A DNA stretch of 64,000 nucleotides, taken from NCBI RefSeq assembly GCF_047511655.1, contig NC_133403.1:16241014-16305013 (forward strand), read 5' to 3'. Shown here in pieces: positions 36,704-49,058 of this stretch. The notes under the pieces were generated by a model that saw only the letters and a program-made list of their open reading frames with translations, did not search any database and was not told the origin of the DNA. The DNA is from Castor canadensis. Lineage: Eukaryota > Chordata > Mammalia > Rodentia > Castoridae. Within the stretch, counting starts at the first letter, position 1; the number at the start of each line of letters is the position of its first letter. Made by a program: the position numbers and the translations under genes.

Positions 36704-36990
36704 TGAGGGAGTAATAATTTTTCCATTTTGTTAATCAGCCAAAATGGCAGCCCCCCCTCTTAAGAGAAATTCCCACACTGTAAGACAGCCCCACCCCTGC
36801 CAGAGAGTACTGCGCATGAGCTAATTTCCTTAACCTTCCCCTTCTAAAAAAGCCACTCCTCACCCAGGTTCACTGCTGTGCCATTCTTTTCCCCAGCCAG
36901 CCAGAAAGTTTGGGCCTGCCATTAAACTTTGCTCTATGAACGTGAGATTTTTCTCGTGAGCTTTCTTTGTGATCGGCATTTTCCCTAACA
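36704..36990 (+). repeat. ERV 3' LTR
   Basis: 287 bp, TGAGGGAGTAATAAT to CCTAACA. Collinear with the 5' LTR, with scattered substitutions and small indels. Their divergence implies an old insertion. Confidence 0.88.
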
Positions 36991-37392
36991 TTCAGCTTCT
37001 TAATTTCCTTCGTTTACCCTCCCTCTCTCGTTAGTGACCCCCCTTTAGTGTGACCTGTTTTTCATATCTCTTGTATTTGTATTGGGTCTGTATTCCACAT
37101 ATGAGAGAAAATGTGCGGCTGTTGGCTTTCTGAATGGGACTAGCTTCAGTTAAGATGATCTTCTTCAGTTCCATCCACTTATTTGCAAACAATGAAATTT
37201 CATTCTTTATGGCTGAATAAAATTTCATTGTACATAAATGCCACATTTTCTGAATCCACTAATCAGTAGTGGGGCATCTTAGCTGTTTCCATACCTTAGT
37301 GATTGCTAATAGTGCTGCAATAAACATGGGTGTGCAGGTGTCTTTATTGTAAGCTGACTTACATTCCTTTGAGTTTATCCCTAGCAGTGAAT
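36991..37392 (-). mobile_element. L1 ORF2 C-terminal part, antisense (right of the ERV)
   Basis: The - strand reads MWHLCTMKFYSAIKNEISLF and WMELKKIILTEAS, the conserved L1 ORF2 C-terminus (37031-37246). With 31385-31863 it forms one antisense L1 interrupted by the ERV. Confidence 0.85.
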
Positions 37393-38423
37393 TGCTTCCA
37401 CCATGAATTCGGTAAATTTGAAGGCCTCTTTGCTACTTGCTCTTCCTCCAGAAGTGCCCTAGGAATAGTGTTTTACAAGCTTAACAGATACCTTGTTATT
37501 TAAAATGTGATTGCAAGGAAAATTCCAGCTATTTAGAATTATTTATGACTGTGTCTCTATGCAACTTAAATCATAAATACTATACATGAAATTTGTGGTG
37601 CTGTATGTAATAGGAACGGAGTACTTTATGTACTATCAAATAATTTGAAATCAATTTTGGGAAATGAAATTTTTCTTACATCCTGGATTGAGTAGAGAGC
37701 CTAAATTAAGTTTTGAACTCATAATTTTAGTTTCATTATCTTCATTTTGCCTAAATCTTGGTGGAATAGACAAGGAACAGAAAAGGAATGTGTGTTGCAT
37801 ATTAAAGAGTGATCAATATCTCAATGAAAAGAGAGTTCAGTCTTATTTAAGAAGCATTTATTCAGTGCTCAGAACTGTAAGAGTGTATGAAAGAAGTTTT
37901 AGATATAATCCTTAACCATAAGATCATCAGTGTTTGTCTTACCTTTCTAAAAAAATAATAATGTAAGTTAACAGATTCATTTGGCCTCATTCTCTTCTAA
38001 GGTCACAGATGACACCCTGCATCTCAGCCACCATTCATGTGATCTGCTGTCTCAAGGGAGTATTAAGGATCAGGGAAACTGCATTATAGCATTGTGTAAT
38101 CATTTCATTTTGTGCTTTAAAAGAGTTCTGCCTGGAGAACAGTATTATGTTCAAAGTGTTTGAAGTTGTGAAGAAAGAAGTCTCTGCTTTTCAGTTAATA
38201 TGTGTGGGGACTTAGTGTAGATCCTATAAGATCTGAAACAGTCCTAGATATTAACTTTTTACACAACACTGCCATGTTTGCTATCATGTTTTTGCTACAG
38301 TTTTGCAGCACTTTTGTATTTAACAGGTTTCCTTCCAACTTTCAAATACTTCTGTGATTGAGTCATATTGCCACAAGGTGGCAATGAGAGCTCATGAATC
38401 CCTTACAAACAAAACACCCAAGG
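37393..38423. other. Intronic DNA, no assignable feature
   Basis: 1 kb between L1 and SINE. No exon of CHD1L or other homology seen. Confidence 0.5.
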
Positions 38424-38520
38424 GCTGGAGGTATAGCTCAGTGATAGAATGTTTGCATAGTGTGTGCAAGGCCCTGGGTTCAACCCCCAGCACCAAAAAT
38501 AGTAATAATTTTTTAAAAAA
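38424..38520 (+). mobile_element. ID SINE
   Basis: GGGCTGGAGGTATAGCTCAG to CTGGGTTCAACCCCCAGCAC with an A-rich tail. Intact A and B boxes, so a young copy. Confidence 0.92.
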
Positions 38521-38545
38521 TCACCTGTAATGATGAAGGGCCGGA

Positions 38546-38866
38546 CTTTTTTGCATTCCTGGCATTTGAATTCAGGGCCTCACACTGGCTAGGCAGGTGT
38601 TCTACTACTTAAAAAACACCTCCATTACTTTTTGTTTTAGATATTTTTCAGGTAGAGTCTCATGTTTTTTCCCTGGGCTGGCCTCAGAACATGATTCTCC
38701 TACCTGTGTTCTTCTGCATACTGGAAATAACAGCCACCATGTCTGGCTTATAAATTGATATTGGATATCACAAACTTTTTGTTCAAGATAGCCTCAAACT
38801 GCAGTCTTCATGATCTCTGACTCCCAAGTACCTGGAATTATAGACATGAGACATTGTGCCCAGCAG
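38546..38866 (-). mobile_element. Two antisense ID-B1-type SINE pieces
   Basis: 38546-38745 (GGCTAGGCAGGTGTTCTACT, then a B1 half) and 38760-38866 (CTCCCAAGTACCTGGAATTA). They follow the sense ID element at once. Confidence 0.8.
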
Positions 38867-38952
38867 AAGATAATTTTTATGGAGGATATTTTTAAGTGAA
38901 ATAAGTGCCTGGGAAGTATTAGAGTATAACAGATGAAAACACTGGTTATGGA

Positions 38953-39070
38953 GCCAGGTGTGGTATATGACCTGTAGTTCCAGATAGTTTGAGCCCAAGA
39001 GTTTGAGGTCAACCTGGTCAACATATTAAGGAGACCTGAATTCAATAAATAAATGAAAGAAAGAAAGAAT
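38953..39070 (+). mobile_element. B1-type SINE, decayed
   Basis: GCCAGGTGTGGTATATGACC, GAGTTTGAGGTCAACCTGGT and a tail of AATAAATGAAAGAAAGAAAG. Confidence 0.8.
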
Positions 39071-40196
39071 GAATGAATAGGAGCCAGCTCTTGGGGGACT
39101 GAGTCCTAGCTCTTTCATCTTCTAGCTGTGCAACTTCACGTAAATCCCTTGATCTCTTTTTCCATTTCAATATATACAAAATGGTGCAAGGACTCAGGGC
39201 TGTGTGAGGTGTAGAAGAGTTAATACATGCAAAGTGTCACTACAGCAGTTGGCACACAGTAAACAAAGCATGTGTGTAGCTATCTTTGTTGGTTATAACA
39301 TCATTTCAGTACTCAGCCATTATTATCTCTTCATTCCGACTTTACTATTAGGAGAAGTCTTTAATTAGAATGTTCTTGCATAACTTATCTTGAAATCCAG
39401 CTGTGAGTAGTCTTCAAAGTTAGTCCTTAATTCAGGGCCTTGGAACAAGCCCTTGTAGGCTCTCTGGTTTTAACAATGTGTTTTAATGACCCTGGCAAGA
39501 GTGAGTCCATTTTGTACTGGTTTTCACATTAGTCAAAGAGAAGGTTGTAATTTGCCTTTGTGGCTCTCTTAATTCCTGCAACCAGTCACTCCTCAGTCTT
39601 TGTCCTGCAGTTCAGAAGAAAGACCAGAGGTTTTTTCATGGCCTGTTTTTGTCTTGAGTTGGTATGTTGTATTGACTTTGATTAATGTAGACATGAGTAC
39701 AGAAATAGTTTCTAGGTTTTCTCCAATCAGAGGGAGGTTGTTTCCCACTCTGCTAGAGAATGTGTCATCCCCTATGCTTGTTAGCTCATAAGTGTAATCA
39801 AATGCTCTTCTCTTACTAATGCCCACAGCAGGCCTCTCATGTGTAGAGCTGTTTTCTGAAAGAGCATTTTGGAAGACTATTCTAAGCAAAATTCAATGAG
39901 GTTTTTAAGCAGAGAGATTTAAAGTAACTTCACTGCACTAACTTAGGCATCCTCTTTTGCTATTATCCCCCAATCTCTTCATTCTTTTATACTCAGTAAT
40001 TAGATGTTCCCCACTCAGGCAATGTGAAGTCAGGGACCACTGGACTCTGGAGTTGGTGATGAGGTGTTGGTTTGAAAGATGAAGCCAGTCTGTTAGTCTG
40101 TTTGGCCAATTTCAGTTTACTAGCCTAGCCTTGAGTCTGTTTCCCAGTTCCTCATCTCTGTACTGCTGCTCACACTCCATTTTGCCTTGGTTTAAT
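39071..40196. other. Intronic DNA, no assignable feature
   Basis: 1.1 kb up to the motif VI exon relic. The antisense open frame 39593-39889 has no recognisable domain. Confidence 0.5.
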
Positions 40197-40309
40197 TGGA
40201 GTTGGCATGAACATAATGGCAACAGATACCATTATTTTTTCTAAGAGTGATTTTAATCCTCAGAATTACTTGCAAGGAGTTGCCAGGGCTCACCAGATTG
40301 GAAGAACAA
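40197..40309 (+). pseudogene. CHD1L: CHD1L exon relic: helicase motif VI, arginine substituted
   Basis: Open reading: GVGMNIMATDTIIF, SDFNPQNYLQ, then VARAHQIGR before gtgaga. The parental motif VI ARAHRIGQ has become ARAHQIGR, so the arginine at the R position is lost. VDSDFN has become SKSDFN. The acceptor AG is not recognisable at the 5' boundary, which is therefore approximate. Confidence 0.92.
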
Positions 40310-40758
40310 GTGAGAATCATTTTCTTTCATCCTTGGCTTGCCTAGGCTGGGGTCCTGGTGACAGCACCAAACAGGGAGTTGAGAGACCAAGAGGTCTTGT
40401 CCCAGCTTTGCTGCTGACTCCTGGAGTTGTGTTGGGTGGGTCATGTTATTATTCCCAACTTACGTTATTAGATAAAGATCAAATTATAAATGGATTTAAC
40501 TTATTTAAAAAGATGCTTCTTGAGTTAGGGATTAACTCAATTAAAAAGTGGGCTAAAAGTGGTCTGGAACTTCACCAAAAGATGAGTGTTTTCGACCTGA
40601 AGACAATATGTATCTGCTAGGGATTTTCCTTAGCCAGGGATGAGGTATCCCACTTATTGTCATCTCCTCATCCTCTCCTTGACTTTTTGGAGAATTCAGA
40701 GAGAATTTGAGACCAGTTCCCTATAGCAAATGCTCAGGTCTAAATGACACAATGTCTT

Positions 40759-40828
40759 TCTTTTGGTGTTGAAGATGAAACCCAGGGCATTACATGTGTT
40801 ATCTACTACTGAGTTACAGCCCTAGTCT
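40759..40828 (-). mobile_element. ID SINE fragment
   Basis: Antisense GATGAAACCCAGGGCATTAC to CTACTGAGTTACAGCCCTAG. Confidence 0.75.
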
Positions 40829-40851
40829 AAAGATATCCTTTTAATTGTACC

Positions 40852-40874
40852 ATGTGTGTGTGTGTGTGTGTGTG
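40852..40874. repeat. (TG)n microsatellite
   Basis: About eleven perfect TG repeats. Confidence 0.95.
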
Positions 40875-40973
40875 ATACTTAGTTTGGCTTCCTGTTAGGT
40901 GTACCTACCTGGTACACTTTTCCCCAGCTTTGCAGATGCTTATCACAACTGCTATCATTTGTCTTATGTTCAG

Positions 40974-41126
40974 GTCTGTTAAAGTTATTCAACTAATTGG
41001 CTGAGACACCATGGAAGAAATCATCTATAGGAAAGCACCTCCCAACTGCAGCTCACCAACATGATCATAGAAGCCAGCCATTTTACTCTGGGACCCAAGA
41101 AACCTTCAACTGATGCTGACCTCCAT
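40974..41126 (+). pseudogene. CHD1L: CHD1L exon relic: post-helicase segment, stop and -1 frameshift
   Basis: 153 bp after TATGTTCAG. It reads SVKVIQLIG, TGA (41002-41004, CGA-type Arg loss), [11 protein letters not shown], a one-base deletion near 41037, then [17 protein letters not shown] and ADL before gtagaa. The downstream half aligns only after the shift. Confidence 0.92.
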
Positions 41127-41433
41127 GTAGAATACACAGTTGTACTTAGGAAAGCCTTGCTTTGAGGCCAGTGCTCTCTGAGTGAGGATGTAAGTGGAAT
41201 GTGTCAGCATTAACCACCCACTCTCCTCAACTACACATTCATTCCCTGACCTAACTCATACCCACCATAGCACTGACACATGGAAGGTGTGGGAGGAGCT
41301 AAAATGAGAGTGGTACATGAAGGCAGTAGATTATAGAATAAAGAGAACCAGCTTTGAGACATCTAGCTTGGATTCAAATCTAAGCCTCATCACTCATTGA
41401 CTGTGTGATCTAAAGTAGATACTTTTTTGTCAG

Positions 41434-41723
41434 CACTAGGAATTGAACCCAGGACCTGGTGCATGTTCGGCTAGCAGTCTTCCACTTGAGCCATGCCTCA
41501 GCCCTTTTGTTTTTATTTATTAAAGTTTTTTGTGGTTCTGGGTATTGAACTTAGGGCTTAACACATGCTAGGCAAGCACAATACCACTGAACTGCATCAC
41601 CCAGCCCTTTATTTTGTTTCTGAGGTAGCGTGTTACTAACTTTGTCCCGGCTGGCCCCAAACTCATGATCCTGCCTCCACCTCCCAAATAGCACAAGTTA
41701 CGGAAGTGAATTACCACACCTGG
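41434..41723 (-). mobile_element. Composite SINE: two ID halves and a B1 half
   Basis: Antisense. CAGCACTAGGAATTGAACCC and GGTATTGAACTTAGGGCTTA begin two successive ID halves. A B1 half ending ACCACACCTGGCTTTCC follows. Confidence 0.88.
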
Positions 41724-44235
41724 CTTTCCAGAAGATATCTTAATCTTATAGACTTACTTTCTTTTTTACTTTTGTAAAAATGAGGATGCCACTTTTTACC
41801 TTATGAGGCAATTAAGAGAACTAAATTTAAAAACAGAACTTGACATAATCAGTGGCACTTAATTCCATATCTCTTTCTTAATCCCAGGTCCTTTGATCAG
41901 TTATTTATGCCACTCACATCATACTCAAAGCAGGCAAACAAGATCAGTAATTCAAAACTGGGCTATTGGAAAAAGAGATGAAATAATGACAGTTAATTGC
42001 TTGAGGAAGAGAAACTTAGATGGGAGCCAAATGATGTCTTGGATAATTCTAGAGAGAGGTCCTTTTTGGAAGAGGCTTACAGTTATTATATATGAGCCAT
42101 TGAGTTAAAATTAGAACCTGTGGTATAATATATCCAGGTCCTTTTGAAAGCCTTGGTGCAGAGAGATAAACTACAAGGATTCTGGAAAGTTCCTGGCATG
42201 AAGTAAGTAATAAATGTCTGGCAAGTGCAGTAGCATGAAAATGTCTGCTGTAAGGAACATTACAGAGAAGAACTGACAGGAACTGGCTACTGTTTTGAAG
42301 TGGGCAAATGGGCGGCTAGACCCTCCAACACAGCTATGAGCCTTTAAGTCTATGTGGTGAGAATAGAATTAGGAAGAGAGGAGGTGTAGGAGGAAGGGTA
42401 GAGTTAGGATAGTGAGTATAATGTTGGCTTTAGTAAATATAGTTTGTAGTAAGAATACAACATGAAAGGGGTGTGGCTTGGGTAGAGCATTTGTCTAGCA
42501 TATAGACCAAAAAAAGAAAAAGAAAAGAAAGAAAAATGCAATAGAAACACAAATAATCGTTTGGGAAAGAGTCACAGAAAAAGTGAAAGGCTTTCATTTA
42601 GAAAAGTTTGCAAGGAAAACCATGCTTTAAAAGGACTAACTTATCAAATATACATATAGGAAAGGGAAGCATTACACAGTGCTACAGGTAGTTGAGTTAC
42701 CAAGTTTACAATTACTCCTAATAACCAGCAGTTTTCTCACACATATCCAAAGGCTAATGGTGGTTTTACACTTTGGCATTGAACAGATGTAAACCATGCT
42801 GTTTTGTTTGTTTGTCGTCCATCTTAGAGGTATAGGTGTGGAATTTTTTTTTTCTTTTTCCATTTCTGTTGCTACCAACAGTGATATTCTGTGCTTGTTC
42901 ATCCATTATGATGGCAAGGCAGGCTGTGTTTTTTGTTTTCACATGATTATTTACTGAGTGAGCACTTACAGCATGCCTACTATATGCTCCATATTTTCTG
43001 AAGTGCTCTTTTCCAGTTGTTTCAGTGAATAATAACAGAATGAGGTAGCACTATCTTTTTCTTCATCTTAAGTAGTTAGCCCAAGCTCATTCAGATGTAG
43101 GATTCCAAATCTAAGCACTCTTTAAACTCCAGCCACATGCTCTTGTTGCTATAATATACTGCTTCTCATTGTATGTGAGCATTGTATGTGAGCAATACAA
43201 CACATTGTATGTGAGCAAGAATAAATATAAGATACAAATATAAGGAAGCTGAAGAGAGGGTAGTGGTAGGGACTAATCTTTACCTAAATAGTTATAAATA
43301 GTTCACTCTCCACTATTTTTGTAACCAAATACCAAAGAAAGCCAGTTGCCTTGGTTATGTATAGCAAAAGTGTAGACATATCCAGGTATGCTTATGCTTA
43401 TGTGAGCTAACCTCACATAACCTTTCCAAGTTATAAAATAAATAATCTTGAGATGGTTAATCCAGTCTGAAAGGGTAAGGTACAGATGAGGACCCACAAT
43501 GTGAATTCAACTTGGCTCAGAATTTCAGAGATTGTGCTGAGGGAAGCATAAAGTTGGAAGCTGCAAATGAAAGGCAGGAAATGCTATTGAGGCTTTCTGA
43601 GTGGTTCTGATAGCCATAGGGGAACAGGTTGAGGGAGTTGTAGGGAGGAATAAGGGGAGAGAGCAGGATGATGAGTACTAGGAGTGTCAAGAAAATTCAG
43701 ACTAAGAAATAGCCTTTGGGTCTGGTGACCAGGAATTATCTCTTGTCTTAGCCATGGTGATTTCCATAGAGCATCATGATAGGAAGCAAATTGCCAAAGG
43801 AAAAGAGTCAGCATATGATGAGTCACAGTACTTAGCAGAATCTTCTCTTTCTAAGAGATTTGGCTGTGGAAAAGTTAGAAAGCAGCTAATGGGGTCTCTG
43901 ATTTCACTTGTAGCTGCTGGGAATACCTGTGAGAAAAAGTTAGTGAGAAGTGCTAATGGAAATGATGAAAATTACTGTTATTCTTACCAGCAAATGGAGG
44001 CTTACAAATTTTTCTGTTGTTATGGAGAACTGTCGAAGTCAAGAGCTCTGTTCATCATTTATCCTCTTTTCTTACCCATCATCTTTAAACTGCCTGGTAA
44101 GTGTCATTTGGTGGAGAAGAAAGGCTGTCAGGGAAGGAATGTACCTGGAGTCTCTTAGCCATTTAACAAATCACCCACACCCTGATGTTTACTTTCATAA
44201 AAACTAACTGGACTTTTTTGTTCTTTCCATTCAAG
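41724..44235. other. CHD1L intron with minor repeats
   Basis: Contains an ID-like fragment with A-rich tail at 42474-42537 and a short direct repeat of ATTGTATGTGAGC (three copies, 43172-43217). No exon found. Confidence 0.5.
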
Positions 44236-44343
44236 CTAAGCAGATTCTCCAATTTGGCTTGGATAGACTGCTCTACTCTGAGGGCAGCACCATCCTGGGG
44301 GAAACCACAGAATTCAGTGGGAGCAGAGAGCAAGAGGAAGGAA
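44236..44343 (+). pseudogene. CHD1L: CHD1L exon relic: ILQFGLDRLL..LGET, with deletions
   Basis: Begins after TTCAAG. One base is missing directly after LS. It then reads ILQFGLDRLLYSEGSTI, an in-frame deletion of about eight codons that removes the MDEIDLES segment, LGET and a diverged tail ending EEGK before gtgagt. The phase matches the next exon. Confidence 0.87.
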
Positions 44344-47300
44344 GTGAGTTGGGTGCCCAGGTAGAGCACATGGCATAGTCACCCCAAGCTAGGGCATAAG
44401 TGATATGTGTCTCATGGAGAGACTGTGCCCAGGACCTCTTTCCCACCCAGTCCTAATGCTATCTTGGGCATACTGTTATAGATTTGCTTGGTCCAAGAAC
44501 TCTTCCTGGACCAACTGGAAAAGATCTAACTGTTCCTTTGTAGCTGAACTTTGAACCAAAATCATTATATTAATGCTTATGTTCATCTGAACCTCAAAGA
44601 GTACCTTTGTGCCATTCCAAGTATCTTCTCAGGCCTGTGTCTTTACAAGGATGCTCTACACATAGTGATGTTCTTTTTGGGCAGAATGACTTACTTTGTC
44701 AGTTGAGGTCTCACTGTGTGCTCACTCACAGTGCAAGCTGTGTCATGTGCCATTTACCTCCACAGGACTTCTTGTGTGAAGAAGGTGATTTTCTCTTTTC
44801 CTTACTCTGAATTTGGTCAACATTTTGCTTTCTTGTCCTTTTCTATTCTGAATATTTGAATTTTGCATTTGAAATGGTTTTTTGTTTTATTGAAGTAACT
44901 GTGTATGGAACTGTTTCTTAGTGTCTCCCGGTTATTTTCAAGTGACTGATTTCCTGTGCCAGCAGGAGCAGGAAGTCATATGGACTAGGGTAAGGAGTAT
45001 AGAATTTTACTGGGCTTCTTAATTCAAGCATTCTTTGTCCTGCCCATGCAGAAAAGAACTCTGCCTTTGCTAGATGGAGCTTTCTTTCTGTGGTGGGAGT
45101 GGGCTGGATGTGAGTTCTCTTGTTTCTCTAGGAATTTCCATGATGTGCTTTCTTTTCTCCCTTTGCCAAAAAAATGTTAAAGGATGTCTCCTCGTTCTAA
45201 GTTGTCTCTCCCCCAGCCCCCAAAAGCAGTGTTATCCCTAATTTCTGATTGCATCTATTTTTAGTTCTTTCCTTTTAATTTCTCAGTAGCCAATGCTGTC
45301 ATCCAGCAGGTGAAACCCTCCTTTGATGGGGTGAATTTCATCTGTCTGACACTATTACAACCCCACTGCTTTTCCTCCTATTCAGTCTTTACCTGACTCA
45401 CCATTCTACTGTTGCCTTCCCAACTGGTTCAGCTGGTTTGGGGTGTTTATTTCTCTACTTACCTGCCAATGGAAATTTATAGTATTTCCTAACACCTAAT
45501 TTTGCTGTAGGCCTGGATTGGTGTGGTTTTGTCAACATTGTTGATGTGTGTGGTTTTTATGGGATATCTGGAGACAATGGGATTTAGGCTGTTGGCATTG
45601 TTCTGCATGACACTGCTCTTTGACTTCTATCATGTTTTATATTTAAGTTCTTTATAATAAAATCCCATTTACATTCTTCATAAATACATTCCTGTTCTTT
45701 GCTTTTCTTAATTGTATCCTGCTCTTATTTTGAGGGCCTAATATTCTCCCTGAATCTTCCCCAAGGACCTTTATTATAGTTTCTTAAAAAATGATTCTTC
45801 TGTCCACTGCATTGTCTTTTCCCCTCCAATTTCAACTTGCTCTTTTTAAAAAATTTGTTTTGAAATCTCTTGTTCTTTTTGGTAGCTTTTCTGAACTGTC
45901 TGATATCCTTGGGCTGCATGACTGTAAGTGCTCATAAAGTGCCATGTAGTTGATGACAGCTCTGCTGTGAGCAGGTAAATGGGCCCTGGTGTTTGGTGCG
46001 AGCATGGCTGGTTGGTGAGGCAGCATTCCCAGATACCTGTATTTGAAGCCTTTTTACTGGGAAACTCGTTTTTTTCCAGAGATGAATATTCTCATATCTT
46101 CCATGGAAGAGGTGGGAGTTGGAGTAAACCAGTTTGTTTACACTGACTCCATGGGGCAAGTCTGGCTGGGCTGTCCCATTGCTTTGTGTACTGATTTCTC
46201 AGCTCCCCTACCTCATGGTGCCCTGTACTTGTGAATCCTAAGGTTTTGGAGGCTTGGGAGGCTCTCTGTTTCCATAGTCAGCCAAGGATTAGGTTGTATT
46301 ACTTCCACAACTCTTCTTAATCTAATATCCCCCCAGCCACTTTCCACTTTGCAAACAGCTATTGAACTTTCTCATCTAACCACTATCTCATTCACCTTTT
46401 TAAACATCCTTTTACTGTAATTTAGAGGTTTCATGTAAGGGAAGTAATAGATGTATGTGGTCCTATTTTTAAGTTATAGTTGATTTTCTTAAATACCAAA
46501 GCTTACATCCATTTCTGCATGCACCTTAATTAATTCCAGCCTATTTTCCTAACATTTCCTAGAACAAAATAAAATTGCAATGTTTTCAGAAACAGGATTA
46601 TATTTCTTAGCTAATCCAACTGCTTGAAAACATCATATATTTTGTCAGATAGTCCAACTGTCAGAAAGGAGTCCCTTGTTGCATTAAAATTGGGTCTATT
46701 GTCTTGTTATGAATGGGTCTAGGCTTCCTGTGTAGTAGATGGTCCACTGAGAGGATGTAGAGACAGCTTAGATCTGCAAGCACTGACCTTCTCTTGGTTA
46801 CAGAATTAAGATGGGGAGAGCAAATAAAAACAGTGTAAAAGAATGAGACACTGGAAATTAAAGCAGCAATAATACATAAAGCAGGGTTGCTTTATCTTGA
46901 ATACCACATTTTTTAAAAGCAGGTGTGCATTATAAGTTGAGAACTTTATGCAGTATGAAGCTATGTATGTTGATCTTATTTGACACTTCTGAGATCTTTT
47001 CCTTCCTCACTTGTTGATAGAGTGCCTCACTGGAAGCCCCCTGCTGATTTAATTAGCAAATGCCAATTAGAATTACAGCAGGTTAGACTTGAACACAAGT
47101 GTGAAAAAATTGATCTCTTGAGAATGAAAATGTTTTGCTTTCATATTCTCTAGAGAAAACATACTTATAGCTGATTTCATAATGCTGTGAAAATACATTA
47201 TTTGGTAACATATGCAATTAAATACTCTTCACTGTCAAATCATTATCTTACCTGTCTGTGATTGTTGGTCTTGGATGATTATCCCTTGCTTCATGATCAA

Positions 47301-48142
47301 GGCAAATCACTCATCCTCATTGAGTCCTTGTGTCCTCATCTGTAAAATGATGCTACTAATGTCTGCTTTACCCTCTTACACAGTTGCAAAAATCAAACGT
47401 GCTGATAAGTGTGAAAGTGCTCTGATAGCAGAAAGTGCTACTGAAGATTACACTATTGTACTTATTCTTATTACCATAATTATTTTTTCCTAGCTTGCTT
47501 CAATTTTGCTTTTCTGTGGACAGTAATGTAATGAAAACAGCACTCAGTCATTGGAATCAGAAAGTCCTGCCTTTTCCATTTATTAACAGTGAAAGTTGAG
47601 GCATCCCTTAATTACTGTGTGAGCCTCATTTTCCCTTTTTCACACATGAGGTTAGTTACCCAGGATTGAGGTGAGGATTATGAAGGTACATCAAGAAATC
47701 TGTAAAGAATATTGCAAATCCTAGAGATTGTGTTTGTGATTTTTCGTTTTCTCATAGATTTATCACTTGTTCTTTTTAGTATTGTAAAAAGGGGAAAAAG
47801 GTTGAGTATTAAAAGTATATATGGAATATATACTTAAAATCAGTGAGATTTGTGCTGAGGAATAGCTGTGGAATGAATGAGAAATTTGAGTCAGCAGAGA
47901 TCCACAAATTATTTACATGGACTAAAACAGTTTTAAGGCATGTTTTGTCCTTTTAAAAGTGAATGTATGGGACCTACATGTGGAACCCAAGCCCACTTGT
48001 GTGAAATGAAATCCCTTTGTCACAAGCAGGTCTTAGTATATTTAGAGTGCGGCTGCTCTCTTGTTCACCCCAGTTATTGCTTTGATTAACAGTAATCTAT
48101 TTTTCAATGTCTAATATTTCTCTTTGTGTTTTATGTTCTTAG
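44344..48142. other. Largest repeat-poor CHD1L intron
   Basis: 3.8 kb with almost no recognisable SINE or L1, unlike neighbouring introns. No exon, RNA gene or conserved domain seen on either strand. Confidence 0.5.
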
Positions 48143-48287
48143 AAAACCACATGTACCTATTTGAAGGCAAAAATAATTCTAAAGAGCACAGTATGGAAGA
48201 TAGAAAAATATTTGAACAACTGGTGAGACTTCAGAAAACTTTTGGAGAAACAAAATGAAGAGAGCTATTCACTCTAAAAGAAAGGAA
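48143..48287 (+). pseudogene. CHD1L: CHD1L exon relic: [13 protein letters not shown]
   Basis: After GTTCTTAG it reads [15 protein letters not shown], then EDRK and [11 protein letters not shown] two-base loss near 48240 then shifts the frame into TGA at 48256-48258. Read with the shift compensated, the remainder resembles the LEKASQEGRS part and contains a further TAA. A gtgcaa donor-like sequence follows 48287. Confidence 0.88.
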
Positions 48288-49058
48288 GTGCAAGAACTGT
48301 TAATTTATGTAAAAGCATAAATTCTTTCAAACTTTCTTCTTAAGAGAATGAAAAAAATGTTGCTAAGATTAAGTAAGTACATGTTTGTTGTATGTAATAA
48401 ATTAACTGAAATATAATATAAAATTGTAAAATATTGTCATAAAAACATGAACATGGTGAATGTATCATGTGATTTGATGCAGATAAAAGTTTCCTTCTTC
48501 CTCTAATCCATCCTGAAGAGACCATCAAATCCTGCTGCTGAGAATGGAGACCCTAAGCCATTAACAGAAGATAGCTCATAAATGATACATGTAATGTTCA
48601 CAGAGTTTGATGCCTTTGTGTGCTCACTAAATGCAAGATATCATTACAATGATATTGAACTATTCCATTTGCAAAGAAATTATGTAATCCATTTTTAGAA
48701 AGATTGGAATTAAAATAGGCTAAACTAAAAATGGATTTGTGCATGTATTCAATCATGGAACAAATGTTCTATTTTACAGTACCTTGTTCCTAATGAAATT
48801 AATCAAAACAACTCTAACAACCATGTCAGAACTTTGGCTGAGTTTAGCACAGAATGGCCATCTTGCCTATGAGATGTATCACCTGAATAGCAAATTGAAA
48901 TGTCTTACCAATATTCCCCACCACACAAGGTGGCTTGGAGATGCATGGTTTTTGCAATACTCAGTATATTGCTTCTGTACAGAGTGCTTAGCAATCAATG
49001 AGATTCACAGAAGAACAGGTGGTTTCTGACCTTCTGGTTCTGGGTGTTTTTCCCTAAG

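Larger units (their letters stand above)
31864..36990 (+). mobile_element. Defective class I endogenous retrovirus, gamma-like, tRNA-His-type primer site
   Basis: 5.1 kb provirus with two related ~286 bp LTRs, a primer-binding site and gag and pol remnants in native order: a matrix-like region (about 32720-33060), capsid C-terminal part (about 34735-34905), zinc knuckle (35124-35162), protease active-site DSG (35310-35318) and the first part of RT (to about 35785). RT then stops abruptly and AT-rich sequence follows to the polypurine tract, so most of pol and any env are deleted. Frames are broken throughout. It lies in sense in a CHD1L intron and within an antisense L1. Old, non-functional copy. 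Confidence 0.88.
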
